NCBI GenBank assembly: GCA_022870745.1
Contig: CP085323.1
Span: 682,001-746,000, forward strand
Direction of reading: 5' to 3'
Origin: Silvibacterium acidisoli
GTDB taxonomy: Bacteria > Acidobacteriota > Terriglobia > Terriglobales > Acidobacteriaceae
Length of the DNA: 64,000 nucleotides
Position 1 is the stretch's first letter, and every line of letters starts with the position of its first letter. The notes under the pieces are model-generated. The model searched no databases, was not told the DNA's origin, and saw nothing but the letters and a program-made list of their open reading frames with translations. Made by a program: the position numbers and the translations under genes. This document shows positions 42,874 through 51,023 of the stretch, piece after piece.

Positions 42874-44395
42874 GTGAAATATCTCGACGTTTGCTCTGGA
42901 ATCTCCGCGCCCACTGCTGCATGGAAGCCTCTCGGCTGGAAGGCTGTTGCCTTCGCTGAGATCGAGAAGGCTCCTTCGGCAGTCATCGCGCACCATTACG
43001 CCGATACGCCCAACCTGGGCGACATGACCAAGTTTGAGGAATGGCCCGATTATGCAGATCTCGATGTTCTCGTCGGAGGAACTCCCTGTCAGTCATACAG
43101 CATCGCCGGAAAGCGCAAGGGGCTGGCTGATCCACGCGGCAGGCTCATGCTCTCGTATCTGGGAATCGCTCGTCGCTATCGGCCCCGCTGGGTGGTGTGG
43201 GAGAACGTCCCCGGTGTTTTGTCATCGAACGGAGGCCGGGATTTTGGAACCTTCCTCGGGGCGCTGGGCGAGCTCGGGTATAGCTTCGCCTACCGAGTGC
43301 TTGACGCTCAGTACTTCGGAGTGGCTCAGCGACGCGAGCGTGTGTTCGTTGTCGGACATCTTGGAGATTGGCGACGTGCCGCAGAAGTACTTTTTGAGCG
43401 CGAAAGCCTGCGGTGGCATCCTGCGCCGCGCCGCGAAGCGCGGGAAGACGTTGCCCCAACTCTTAGCGCTCGCACTTCGGGCGGTGGTGGACTCGGCACG
43501 GACTTCGACTGCGACGGCGGACTGATCGTAGGGGGGGGGCAGTCAGATTGCGAACTGCCTCACCACGCATCAGGTGAAGGGCGGCGATCCCACCACGGAC
43601 AACTATGTGGTGACTGGGGGTTTCTTTGACCAGCCAGCGCATACTCTTCGCGCGGACGGCTTCGACGCCAGCGAAGACGGCACTGGACGCGGTACGCCGC
43701 TTGTTCCTATTCCATTCGACACCACGCACATTACCAGCCCCACGAATCGCAGCAATCCGCAGATTGGAGATCCTTGTCACCATCTCGCGGCGCAGGCGCA
43801 TGTTCCCGCAATCGCCTTCTCCTGCAAGGACTACGGAGCGGACGCAGGCGATATCTCGCCGACGCTTCGCAGCATGGGTCACGACAAGAGCCATGCGAAT
43901 GCTGGTGGTCAGGTCGCCGTGGCGATGAATCTGCGCGGCCGTGACGGCGGAGCGATGCCGGAGCTTTCAGACCTGGCAAGTCTTCGCGCAGCCGATGGGG
44001 GCTCCTCACGCAGCTATGTTTTGCAGGATGTCGCAGACACGCTCACTTCGTCTTGGCATGAAAGCAACGGAGCTACCCCCGGAAACAACGTCGGATTGGT
44101 AAACGCCGTACTCAGCGGCTGGCGCGTGCGCCGCATAACGCCCCGCGAAGCGGAGCGCCTGCAGGGATTTCCGGACGACTTCACGCTGGTTCCCTATCGC
44201 GGCAGGATGATGGCCGACGGGCCGCGCTACAAGATGCTCGGCAACAGCATGGCCGTGCCGGTCGTGCGCAAGATCGGTGAGCGCATCGCCATGGTGGACC
44301 GACTGACGCGCAGTGCCTGCATTCCTTGCGAGGGGTGGGGAGACTACCTCGGCAAGACGTGTGAGCAGTGCGATGGTGCTGGGGTGATCGCATGA
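42874..44395 (+). CDS. DNA (cytosine-5)-methyltransferase, split by a G9-tract frameshift
   Basis: The first part (42874-43629, GTG start) has motif I DVCSGISAPTAAWKPLGW, catalytic PCQ (residues 71-73, GGTPCQSYSIAGK), ENV (WENVPGVL) and QRRERVF. The second part (about 43531-44395, next frame) has a target-recognition-like region, motif IX RRITPREAERLQGFPDDF and motif X GNSMAVPVV, then a zinc-ribbon tail with CIPC and CEQC. The parts join if the run of nine G at 43531-43539 were eight: the downstream residues then read SQIANCLTTHQVKGGDP. So it is a phase-variable gene or a sequencing indel. The stop overlaps the resolvase start. Confidence 0.88.
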
Positions 44396-44769
44396 TCAGG
44401 CTCACCGTCCGCGGCATCCCGCCCAGCGTGAATCACTACCGCGGCCTCAATCGCCGTACGGGTCGCTTCTATGTGCGCCCCGCTGCGATCGGCTTCAAGG
44501 CTGATGTTGCGCACGTGCTCGCCGGTCGCCAGATGCCGAAGGCGAAAGCTTACCTGGTCGAGTCGGTGATCTATCTGCCCAAGGGTAAGCGTGGAGACGC
44601 TGACAACTTCAACAAGGTCATTCTCGATGCCCTGCAGACAGCAGGCGCATTCACTAACGATTCGCGCGCCAAGCGGGTAGAGACAGAAGTCCGTCGCGAT
44701 TGGCTCAATCCTCGCACTGAGATCACTATCTCGGTGTTCGACCCAACCCCTAACCCGAAGTCCAGGTGA
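44392..44769 (+). CDS. RusA-type Holliday junction resolvase
   Basis: The 125-residue protein begins RLTVRGIPPSVNHYRG and has the acidic catalytic block GDADNFNKVILDAL with Asp residues and the late TNDSRAKRVE motif. RusA-like enzymes resolve four-way junctions during phage recombination or replication. It overlaps the methyltransferase stop by ATGA and the DnaN start by GTGA. Confidence 0.88.
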   Translation: MIRLTVRGIPPSVNHYRGLNRRTGRFYVRPAAIGFKADVAHVLAGRQMPKAKAYLVESVIYLPKGKRGDADNFNKVILDALQTAGAFTNDSRAKRVETEVRRDWLNPRTEITISVFDPTPNPKSR

Positions 44770-45959
44770 ATATGGCTACTGCCGAGGTTCTTCCCGTAAC
44801 TGAAACTGCTGTGAGTGCGCAGAGCGCGACGCAGCTTGAGATTGTCGTTGGCCGTGCCGAGCTGATGTCAGAGCTCTCCGTCCTGGTGCGCGTCGTAGAG
44901 CGCAATACGACCATCCCCATCCTCGCCAACCTTCTGCTCGATGCCAGTGAGCCGGGTGAAGACCCAATCCTGCAGGCTACGAATCTTGACCAGAGCATTA
45001 CGACAAGCCTAAAGGCTCAGGTGCGTCACTGTGGAAAGTGCGCTATCCCGGCCCGCAAGCTCCACGACTACGTAAAGCTACTGAATGGCCCAGAGGTAAC
45101 GATCCGGCAGGAAGACAACGGATGGGTTAGCATCCGCTGCGGCCGCGCAAAAACGAAGATGGTCGCGCTCGCCGCATCGAACTTCCCGCAGTTGCCCGAG
45201 ATGCCGCAGGACGATTTAGTTCGGCTCGGTGGCTCGATGGTTCAGGACTTTATCAAGAAGGTCTCTCCGTCGATCAGCAATGTGGAATCGCGGTACGTCC
45301 TCAACGGCGCCCTGGTGAAGATCGATGGTACATCGCTAGAGATGGTCGCTACCGATGGTCACCGTCTCACTATCGTTCGTAATGTCGGCGCTCAACTGCC
45401 GCATCATCCCTTCCAGCTTCTGGTGCACGTAGACGCACTTGCGGAGCTTCAATACCTCGCCCAGCACAGCACCGCGGAGGTGGTACTGGTCGCCGAAACG
45501 CCCGAGACAATCTTCTTCCGCACCGGCCACCGCACGCTGAGCACCCGCAAGCTCGCCGGCCAGTTTCCCAATTACTCCGCAGTGATTCCGAAGGGCGAAG
45601 GCGCATCGGTTCATATCGATGTGACCACGGTGCTCGAATCCGTGAAACGCTGCCTGGTGTTCACGGACAAGGAAGCGACCGCCCTCGCGCTGCACATCGA
45701 AGAGGAGACTCTGCGTATCTCGAGCGCGGCGAAGGATCTTGGCCAGACAGAAGAGCAGATCGACATCCTCGGCGGCCCCGCGGAAAAGGTCAGCGTGGGC
45801 TTCAATGGCGAATACATCCGCGACTTCCTTGAACTGGTGGACGGAAGCGTCGAGTTCCGGTTCGGCGACGGTAGGAGTGCGGCATTGTTTACCTACCGCA
45901 CGGATGCCGGTGTCGAGATGCTGCACGTTGTTATGCCGATGCGACTGGGGGGCAAGTGA
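44766..45959 (+). CDS. Prophage-encoded DNA polymerase III beta clamp (DnaN)
   Basis: The 397-residue protein is full-length DnaN: an N-terminal extension of about 20 residues, then VVGRAELMSELSVLVRVVERNTTIPIL, the second-domain YVLNGALVKI and LEMVATDGHRL blocks (about 175-210), and the C-terminal VVMPMRLGGK end. The clamp forms a ring on DNA and tethers polymerases. GTG 44766 overlaps the resolvase stop; ATG 44772 is an alternative. Phages rarely carry their own bacterial-type clamp, which suggests it replaces or competes with the host clamp. Confidence 0.85.
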   Translation: MNMATAEVLPVTETAVSAQSATQLEIVVGRAELMSELSVLVRVVERNTTIPILANLLLDASEPGEDPILQATNLDQSITTSLKAQVRHCGKCAIPARKLHDYVKLLNGPEVTIRQEDNGWVSIRCGRAKTKMVALAASNFPQLPEMPQDDLVRLGGSMVQDFIKKVSPSISNVESRYVLNGALVKIDGTSLEMVATDGHRLTIVRNVGAQLPHHPFQLLVHVDALAELQYLAQHSTAEVVLVAETPETIFFRTGHRTLSTRKLAGQFPNYSAVIPKGEGASVHIDVTTVLESVKRCLVFTDKEATALALHIEEETLRISSAAKDLGQTEEQIDILGGPAEKVSVGFNGEYIRDFLELVDGSVEFRFGDGRSAALFTYRTDAGVEMLHVVMPMRLGGK

Positions 45960-46477
45960 GACCGGCCAAGCGCATCATTGTCCACTCTCTAATCGAGGCG
46001 GAACGCTCCCTGGTGGCGTTCCTGCTTCGCACGCGGTTGATTGCCAACGTTGTCGAAACCGACAGCGCTGTATCAGTCATTCGACACCTCAACGACGGCT
46101 GGGACCTGCAGTTGGACGAAAACTCCTATCGCTGCGTAGTGGTTATCCATGAGGGGCGCACTGCATCGGCCAAGGCTGCGACGGATGCCCTTCTGGACGC
46201 CATAGACCTTGGGCATCCCACGGTTCCGGTGATGCTGCTAGATCTGCCGGTGATTTACGACAACTCAGCACTCGCTGATCGGGTAGTCCATGGTGCATAC
46301 GATGCGACCCTTGTCCTCGAAGGGGTGCGGGACATCTGGACGCGGAAGACTGGTCCGAAGCTCGCGCCGCGGAAGAGCAATGCAGGGCGACCGGAAAGTG
46401 AAGATGAGGACCGCGTTGAACACCTCATGTCTCTGGCCGCCGGGAATAAACCTCAAACCGCTGGAGTTTCGCTGTGA
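45956..46477 (+). CDS. Receiver-like prophage protein of unknown role
   Basis: The 173-residue protein has an alpha/beta pattern like a response-regulator receiver: RIIVHSLIEAERSLVAFLLRTR, then RCVVVIHEGRT where the phosphorylatable Asp would be, then VPVMLLDLPV. The Asp position holds His or Glu instead, so it would be a phosphate-independent pseudo-receiver. This is inferred from the pattern only. A charged tail follows. It overlaps DnaN and the sigma factor gene by GTGA junctions. Confidence 0.45.
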   Translation: MRPAKRIIVHSLIEAERSLVAFLLRTRLIANVVETDSAVSVIRHLNDGWDLQLDENSYRCVVVIHEGRTASAKAATDALLDAIDLGHPTVPVMLLDLPVIYDNSALADRVVHGAYDATLVLEGVRDIWTRKTGPKLAPRKSNAGRPESEDEDRVEHLMSLAAGNKPQTAGVSL

Positions 46478-47037
46478 ATGAATGCCCTGAGAAGTACCTG
46501 AATGTTGTTCGCAAGATCGCCTGGTCCCTGTACGTAACGCTACCCAGCGGCATCGAGATGGACGATCTGGTCGGTGACGGATGCGTGGGCCTCATGAAGG
46601 CATATCGCTCTTATAGGGCCGACAGGGAGATTCCCTTCATAGCCTACGCGTATCCCCGGATCAAGTCGGAGATGCTGCAGGGGCTTCGTAACCGCGGTGA
46701 CTGGCGTACGGCTGTCGGCCGGCTCAAGTCGGCTCCGCAACTCTCCCTGGATGAGCCAGTGGGAGACGGGCCGCCGGCAGTCAGCACCCTTGTGGACAGG
46801 AACGGGCTCGATCCAGAAGAGTCGCTCCTGCGCATGGAGCAGTATGCCGGCCTGCGCTCCATGGTGAATGCACTTCCATCTCGCCAGAGAGCGATGATCG
46901 AGGACCTTTATTTCCGTGAGCTGGACTATGCGGAAGTGGTTCGCAACACAGGATTGACCAAGCAGGGAGCATACACGGCGCGCAAGCGGGCCATCAGTGC
47001 TCTTCGGCAGCAGTCGCCCAGTTTGAAGCAGCTTTGA
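46474..47037 (+). CDS. Prophage sigma-70 family sigma factor
   Basis: The 187-residue protein has sigma region 2 (DLVGDGCVGLMKAYRSYRADREIPFIAYAYPRIKSEML, residues about 31-68) and region 4 HTH near the end (LPSRQRAMIEDLYFRELDYAEVVRNTGLTKQGAYTARKRAI). Region 3 is short. It resembles FliA/SigF-like group 3 factors. A phage sigma of this type would direct host RNA polymerase to phage late promoters; targets are not identified. Its GTG overlaps the previous stop. Confidence 0.82.
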   Translation: MNECPEKYLNVVRKIAWSLYVTLPSGIEMDDLVGDGCVGLMKAYRSYRADREIPFIAYAYPRIKSEMLQGLRNRGDWRTAVGRLKSAPQLSLDEPVGDGPPAVSTLVDRNGLDPEESLLRMEQYAGLRSMVNALPSRQRAMIEDLYFRELDYAEVVRNTGLTKQGAYTARKRAISALRQQSPSLKQL

Positions 47038-47097
47038 GTTTGGGCTAACGCAGCCCCAGCTCCTGAATCCAGGCACCACAAGCAGAAGGAATCACCT

Positions 47098-47154
47098 ATG
47101 GATTACAAGAGAGAGCGCCCATCGCAATCCCCCAGAACGCGGGGTGTACGGTGA
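47098..47154 (+). CDS. 18-codon leader ORF before the replication-like gene
   Basis: ATG 47098 has AAGGA 7 bases upstream and encodes MDYKRERPSQSPRTRGVR. Its TGA overlaps the GTG of the next gene (GTGATC). The arrangement is a coupling leader: ribosomes finishing it would restart at the downstream GTG, which has no ribosome site of its own. Confidence 0.35.
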   Translation: MDYKRERPSQSPRTRGVR

Positions 47155-48170
47155 TCATCAACGAAGCTGGCCTTTTCAGTGGCGAGCGGCTTGCTAACTG
47201 CTCAGACGAAGCACAGCTACACTGGCCGCGCCTGATGCTGTTGTCGAATGGCTTTGGGCGAGTCGAGCTGAATGCCGCCGGGATTCTCCGTAAGGCGTAT
47301 GCATCGCTCCGAAAGAAGCCCACGCCACAGCAGCTCTCTGCGTGGATCAAGGAATATCAGGATAACTTCCTGCTGTTTGTCTACCGCGCGCCGAATGGTG
47401 CAATGTGGGGCCAGTGGATGACGCCCCAGAAGGCGTTGAAGCGCTTCAAGACCCAGGCTGATCGCGAAAGTCCTGCGCCCGACGAGGCCGCCCTTCAACG
47501 GTATCAGGCGCTCTATGTTGAAACGATCCGCAGTAATTCTTTGGCAATTGACTCATTCCATGAGATTTCCGAAACATGCGGAAATCTTCAGAAGGATTCT
47601 GAAGAGCGCGAAACAGTTCAGAACACTTCTGAAGAGTGCGGAAAATTTCCGCTAGGTGTAGGTGTTGGTGTAGGTGTTGGTGTAGGTAAGAACAAAGACA
47701 ACTACGTTTGCGCAGAGGCAAGCTCTGCGCCGACCGCTCCTAAGCCGAAAATCGCCGGTACTCTTCCTGTAATCGACGGATCTGACTTCGAAATCACCGT
47801 AGACGATCTCGTGCAGTGGCGTGGCTTCTATCCTGCCCTCGACATTGACCAGCAGTTTCGCAGCATGAAGAGCTGGCTGATCAGCAATCCCAAAAACAGA
47901 AAAACGCGCTCGGGAATGACGCGTTTCATCGACAACTGGCTCCGCCGGGAGCAGGACCGTGCGCCTCGTGCAGGCGCGAATGGAGGGTATTCGCATGGAA
48001 GCGGCAATCGTGCCCAGGACAGAACCAACGGCAATCGCGCTGCAGCAGAAGCGGCACTCGCTGGGCTTATGGCTGAGCTTGATGGTGGGACTGGCGGAAG
48101 CGCGACAGGCTTCGGTGAGCGAGGAGACACAGAAGCTCTACGTGAAACACCTGCAGGAGTTCCCAATTGA
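47151..48170 (+). CDS. Putative prophage replication initiator / helicase-loader-like protein
   Basis: The 339-residue protein has a helical N-terminal domain (HWPRLMLLSNGFGRVELNA, AWIKEYQDNFLLFVYRAPNG), a Glu/Ser-rich middle with a perfect Gly-Val repeat (47655-47690), and a DnaT-like C-terminal block (WRGFYPALDIDQQFRSMKSWLISNPKNRKTRSG) typical of phage replisome organisers. Gly/Asn-rich tail. Start GTG 47151 is coupled to the leader ORF. The downstream gene overlaps its 3' end by about 176 bases. Confidence 0.6.
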   Translation: MIINEAGLFSGERLANCSDEAQLHWPRLMLLSNGFGRVELNAAGILRKAYASLRKKPTPQQLSAWIKEYQDNFLLFVYRAPNGAMWGQWMTPQKALKRFKTQADRESPAPDEAALQRYQALYVETIRSNSLAIDSFHEISETCGNLQKDSEERETVQNTSEECGKFPLGVGVGVGVGVGKNKDNYVCAEASSAPTAPKPKIAGTLPVIDGSDFEITVDDLVQWRGFYPALDIDQQFRSMKSWLISNPKNRKTRSGMTRFIDNWLRREQDRAPRAGANGGYSHGSGNRAQDRTNGNRAAAEAALAGLMAELDGGTGGSATGFGERGDTEALRETPAGVPN

Positions 48171-48444
48171 AGTCGTCAAGGAAGCAGTGAAGCGGATTGC
48201 GCTGGAGCCCCGTAGAGACGGCGAGACGGCCTTTCCGCCCCTGGCAGTCGTCCACGCACGAGCGAGGGCCGTAAAGGCCGAATTTAAGCGAAGAGAGCTG
48301 GTCGAGGAGGAGAGGCGCAAGGACGAAGAAGAGTTTCTGAAATGTGTGAGTGAGTGGATGGAGGATTTCGGCTGGTCAGTGGCAGAGATAGCGAGCCGGT
48401 TCCCATCCAGGGCGAGGTTGCTGAGAGAGCGATGGCAGGCGTGA
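47995..48444 (+). CDS. Prophage helical protein overlapping the replication gene
   Basis: The 149-residue product is mostly helical and charged (KLYVKHLQEFPIEVVKEAVKRI, then RRELVEEERRKDEEEF). It has no membrane segment. GGAGGGT stands 7 bases before ATG 47995; the overlap with the previous gene in another frame is about 176 bases, unusually long. No family is recognised; a loader partner role is possible. Confidence 0.55.
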   Translation: MEAAIVPRTEPTAIALQQKRHSLGLWLSLMVGLAEARQASVSEETQKLYVKHLQEFPIEVVKEAVKRIALEPRRDGETAFPPLAVVHARARAVKAEFKRRELVEEERRKDEEEFLKCVSEWMEDFGWSVAEIASRFPSRARLLRERWQA

Positions 48445-48512
48445 TCTATCTCGGGATGTTGGCAGTGGTGATTTGGTCGGCGCACAACGGCGCCAGGAAG
48501 GCAGGTAAGTGA
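48441..48512 (+). CDS. Mini membrane peptide ORF, 23 residues
   Basis: GTG 48441 overlaps the previous stop (GTGA). It encodes (M)IYLGMLAVVIWSAHNGA followed by a short basic tail, i.e. one short transmembrane segment with positive C-terminus. The next ATG comes 1 base after its stop. Too short for confident calling; the coupling is the main support. Confidence 0.35.
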   Translation: MIYLGMLAVVIWSAHNGARKAGK

Positions 48513-48513
48513 G

Positions 48514-49104
48514 ATGGAAGAGAAAAAGGCAATCCACTTCGATAGTCCGGAAGCTGCGACATATCGGACTGATGTTAAAGGCTGGGTTTCGTCGAAGGGT
48601 CGCTTCTTCGGAACCGACGAGCGGACAGCGCGGTATGACGGCTCGACTGAACGGACTTGCGATGGGTGTGGGGCAATCTACCCAACACAGTCCTATTGCA
48701 GTGCCTGCCAACATCGCCGGCGTCAGGATAAGTTCAACTCCTTTCCCGTGGAGAAGTGGGACGGTGAAACTCCGCTCGTAATTTTCGACGATGACCGATT
48801 CTTCTTCGATGAAGACGATCTGATGGATTACATGGCGGATTCGGAAGACCCGCGAAGCCTTCAGCTCTGCAAATGCAAGCCTGGGTATCTTCGTCAAATC
48901 GAACCGGGTGACTGGGCAGACGACTTGCCGGAGGATCATGAGCTTCCGGACGCAGTGCAGGAGTCCTTGGATAGCCTCAACGCTGCGATCAAGTCGGCCG
49001 GCCCTGTTGCCTGGTGGGAAGACGATATTGCGGTGGATGTATCGGATTGGATTGAGAGAGTCGAGAGGGCAAAGCAGGCGCGCATTGACGGAGGTGTCGC
49101 ATGA
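48514..49104 (+). CDS. Prophage protein with zinc ribbon, 196 residues
   Basis: The protein has a block WVSSKGRFFGTDERTARYDG (residues 24-43), then two Cys pairs (CDGCG and CSAC) and a C-terminal acidic region (FFFDEDDLMDYM). This is a phage protein family I have seen only as hypothetical. AGGTAAG precedes the ATG. It overlaps the next start. Confidence 0.65.
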   Translation: MEEKKAIHFDSPEAATYRTDVKGWVSSKGRFFGTDERTARYDGSTERTCDGCGAIYPTQSYCSACQHRRRQDKFNSFPVEKWDGETPLVIFDDDRFFFDEDDLMDYMADSEDPRSLQLCKCKPGYLRQIEPGDWADDLPEDHELPDAVQESLDSLNAAIKSAGPVAWWEDDIAVDVSDWIERVERAKQARIDGGVA

Positions 49105-49796
49105 GCGACTATAAAGGCCGACCGGGAATAACCATGTCCGCTCTGGAGGTGGATGAGATTCGCGCCAACAATGCCGAGCTTGTCGTTGACAGGGAGGGTT
49201 CAATGCTTGTGTGGTTCGACAGCGCGATGGTCTTTCACAACCCGATGAACGCGACACTCGAAGAATACTTGCGCCTGAAGATGGGGCAACGCGTTCCGAG
49301 GCTGCATCGCGCTTCAAACGAGGAGCTCACCTCGTGTCGCATGAGCGACTACAGAGAGCAGCGCGGCGACGAATTGGTGGAACGCGCAACTATTTTACTG
49401 GCCGACTACCTGGAGGCGCGCGGCTGGAGCTGCTGGACCACACAGCGCGAAGATCTTAATAATCTTCGGACCATCGAGCAAACTGCTTACAACGAAGCGA
49501 AGCACGGGCCGACAGGCTTTACCGGGGCACGCATCGCCGGAAACAGGGCAGTAATCCGGGCAGTCCTCGAAACCCTACGCAACGCCAAGCAGGTAGATGA
49601 AGACCTTCTCGCGAAGAGCGCTGAGGTGGTCGCGGGCCTGCGGGCTGAGATCGAGCAGCTAAAAGGAGACCGCGCGCGCCTGCTTGGGGGGCTGTTCGAC
49701 AGAGTAGACATGGCCCCGAACGACGACCCGCTGCCGTACATCAGGGAATACCTGGAACGTTTTCTCCCCGAGCCGCAGAAGGTCGAGGTGCTGTGA
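49101..49796 (+). CDS. Prophage protein with two MSDY starts, possible fusion
   Basis: The 231-residue product has two similar segments beginning MSDYKGRPG (residue 1) and MSDYREQRG (residue 81). The corresponding 18-bp DNA is identical (see findings). The first half is an alpha/beta region, the second half is helical and coiled-coil-like (QVDEDLLAKSAEVVAGLRAEIEQLKGDRARLL). Function unknown. The start overlaps the previous stop. Confidence 0.6.
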   Translation: MSDYKGRPGITMSALEVDEIRANNAELVVDREGSMLVWFDSAMVFHNPMNATLEEYLRLKMGQRVPRLHRASNEELTSCRMSDYREQRGDELVERATILLADYLEARGWSCWTTQREDLNNLRTIEQTAYNEAKHGPTGFTGARIAGNRAVIRAVLETLRNAKQVDEDLLAKSAEVVAGLRAEIEQLKGDRARLLGGLFDRVDMAPNDDPLPYIREYLERFLPEPQKVEVL

Positions 49797-50350
49797 TGGC
49801 ACACGATCCTGGCGGCAAGGTGTTGCTGCCGCTACCTCTCTGGGTCAAGGGCTCTGCGATCTTTGGCGGCATGAACGATGAGTACCGCTATCAGCTCAAG
49901 AGGGTCTGGGATGAGGCGCTTCCTTCTGTGCTGTTCGTAATGATGAATCCGAGCACGGCTGATCCGATGTTCGATGATCCTACTGTCGCGAAATGTAGGC
50001 GTTACGCCACCGACTGGGGATTCGGCACACTCCTGGTGGGCAACACCTTTGCTTACCGGGCCACCGATCAACGAGAGCTTGCATCAGTTGACCCTTTCGG
50101 CCCAGATAACCTAAATCACCTTCTCGATATGGCGGAGATGTCGGCGGTGATTATCTTCGCCTATGGCTTGCCACACCGTTCTATCCGTAATCTCGGTGCC
50201 GAGTATGCGCTGCGAGTGCGTGACGCCTATCCAGAGAAGGCACACGTACTCAAGCTCTGTGCAGACGGAACCCCTTCTCATCCCCTCTATCTCAAGGGCG
50301 ACCTAAGGCCGATACCGTGGAGAATCGATGTCCCTACTGAACAGGCATGA
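49793..50350 (+). CDS. DUF1643 family protein
   Basis: The 185-residue protein has the DUF1643 signature: LFVMMNPSTADPMFDDPTVAKCRRYATDWGFG, GNTFAYRATDQRELA, and a C-terminal HVLKLCADGTPSHPLYLKGD block. The function is unknown; it is frequent in phages and near restriction or repair genes. It could start at GTG 49793 or ATG 49796. Its end overlaps the opposite SRAP gene by 17 bases. Confidence 0.82.
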   Translation: MMAHDPGGKVLLPLPLWVKGSAIFGGMNDEYRYQLKRVWDEALPSVLFVMMNPSTADPMFDDPTVAKCRRYATDWGFGTLLVGNTFAYRATDQRELASVDPFGPDNLNHLLDMAEMSAVIIFAYGLPHRSIRNLGAEYALRVRDAYPEKAHVLKLCADGTPSHPLYLKGDLRPIPWRIDVPTEQA

Positions 50351-51017
50351 TCAATTCGGGCCGGTTGTTGTTCACGTTGCCGACATCCCGACTGACCGGC
50401 CAGAGTTTCATCTCGTCAGCAGGAAACGGCCTCAAAAGGTCTGTCGGCGGTTGCTGCGGATCTCCTGGTTCCATCCATCGCTGATAATCCTTGGGGGACA
50501 CAATCACCGGCATTCGGTCATGGACATCCACGGAGATCTCGTTCGGCTCGGTGGTAACGATCGAGTAGGTTTCGAGCGCCCGGCTGGTCGCCTTGTCGAT
50601 CCAGCGATCCCAGATGCCTGCGAAGGCCCACCCGCCGCCACGGATGGGGCCAAAAGCAAAGGGCTGCTTATTCTTGGCATCAAGTTTCTTCCATTCAAAG
50701 AATCCGTCAGCGGGGATGAGGCAGCGCCGGCGTCTGAACGGTTCTTTGTAGAGAGGGCTGGTCGCTACGGTCTCGGCACGCGCATTGATAGTCGCATAGC
50801 TTGGCTTCGAGTCTTTCGACCAGTACGGCACAAGTCCCCAGCGCATGACGGCGAGTTCGCGATAGCCCTGGTCATTAAGGCGGATGACGGGCTGCCTGGT
50901 GGCCGGTGCGATGTTGTAGCTGGGCGAAAGCTCGAGATCGAAGACGTCCAGGTCACGCACCTGGAAAGCCTCAGCGATGCGTTGCTTATCGCTTCTTCGG
51001 TAGTACCTTCCGCACAT
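50334..51017 (-). CDS. SRAP-domain (HMCES/YedK) abasic-site DNA-protein crosslinker
   Basis: The 227-residue protein has the SRAP active site: Cys2 in MCGRYY, Asn78 in INARAE, Glu108 in FFEWKK and His166 in DVHDRMPVI. In HMCES/YedK, Cys2 forms a thiazolidine link to abasic sites in single-stranded DNA to shield them. It is the last gene of a leftward block of five that interrupts the rightward prophage genes, so it is probably cargo. Confidence 0.9.
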   Translation of the reverse strand: MCGRYYRRSDKQRIAEAFQVRDLDVFDLELSPSYNIAPATRQPVIRLNDQGYRELAVMRWGLVPYWSKDSKPSYATINARAETVATSPLYKEPFRRRRCLIPADGFFEWKKLDAKNKQPFAFGPIRGGGWAFAGIWDRWIDKATSRALETYSIVTTEPNEISVDVHDRMPVIVSPKDYQRWMEPGDPQQPPTDLLRPFPADEMKLWPVSRDVGNVNNNRPELIMPVQ

Positions 51018-51023
51018 AGGCCC

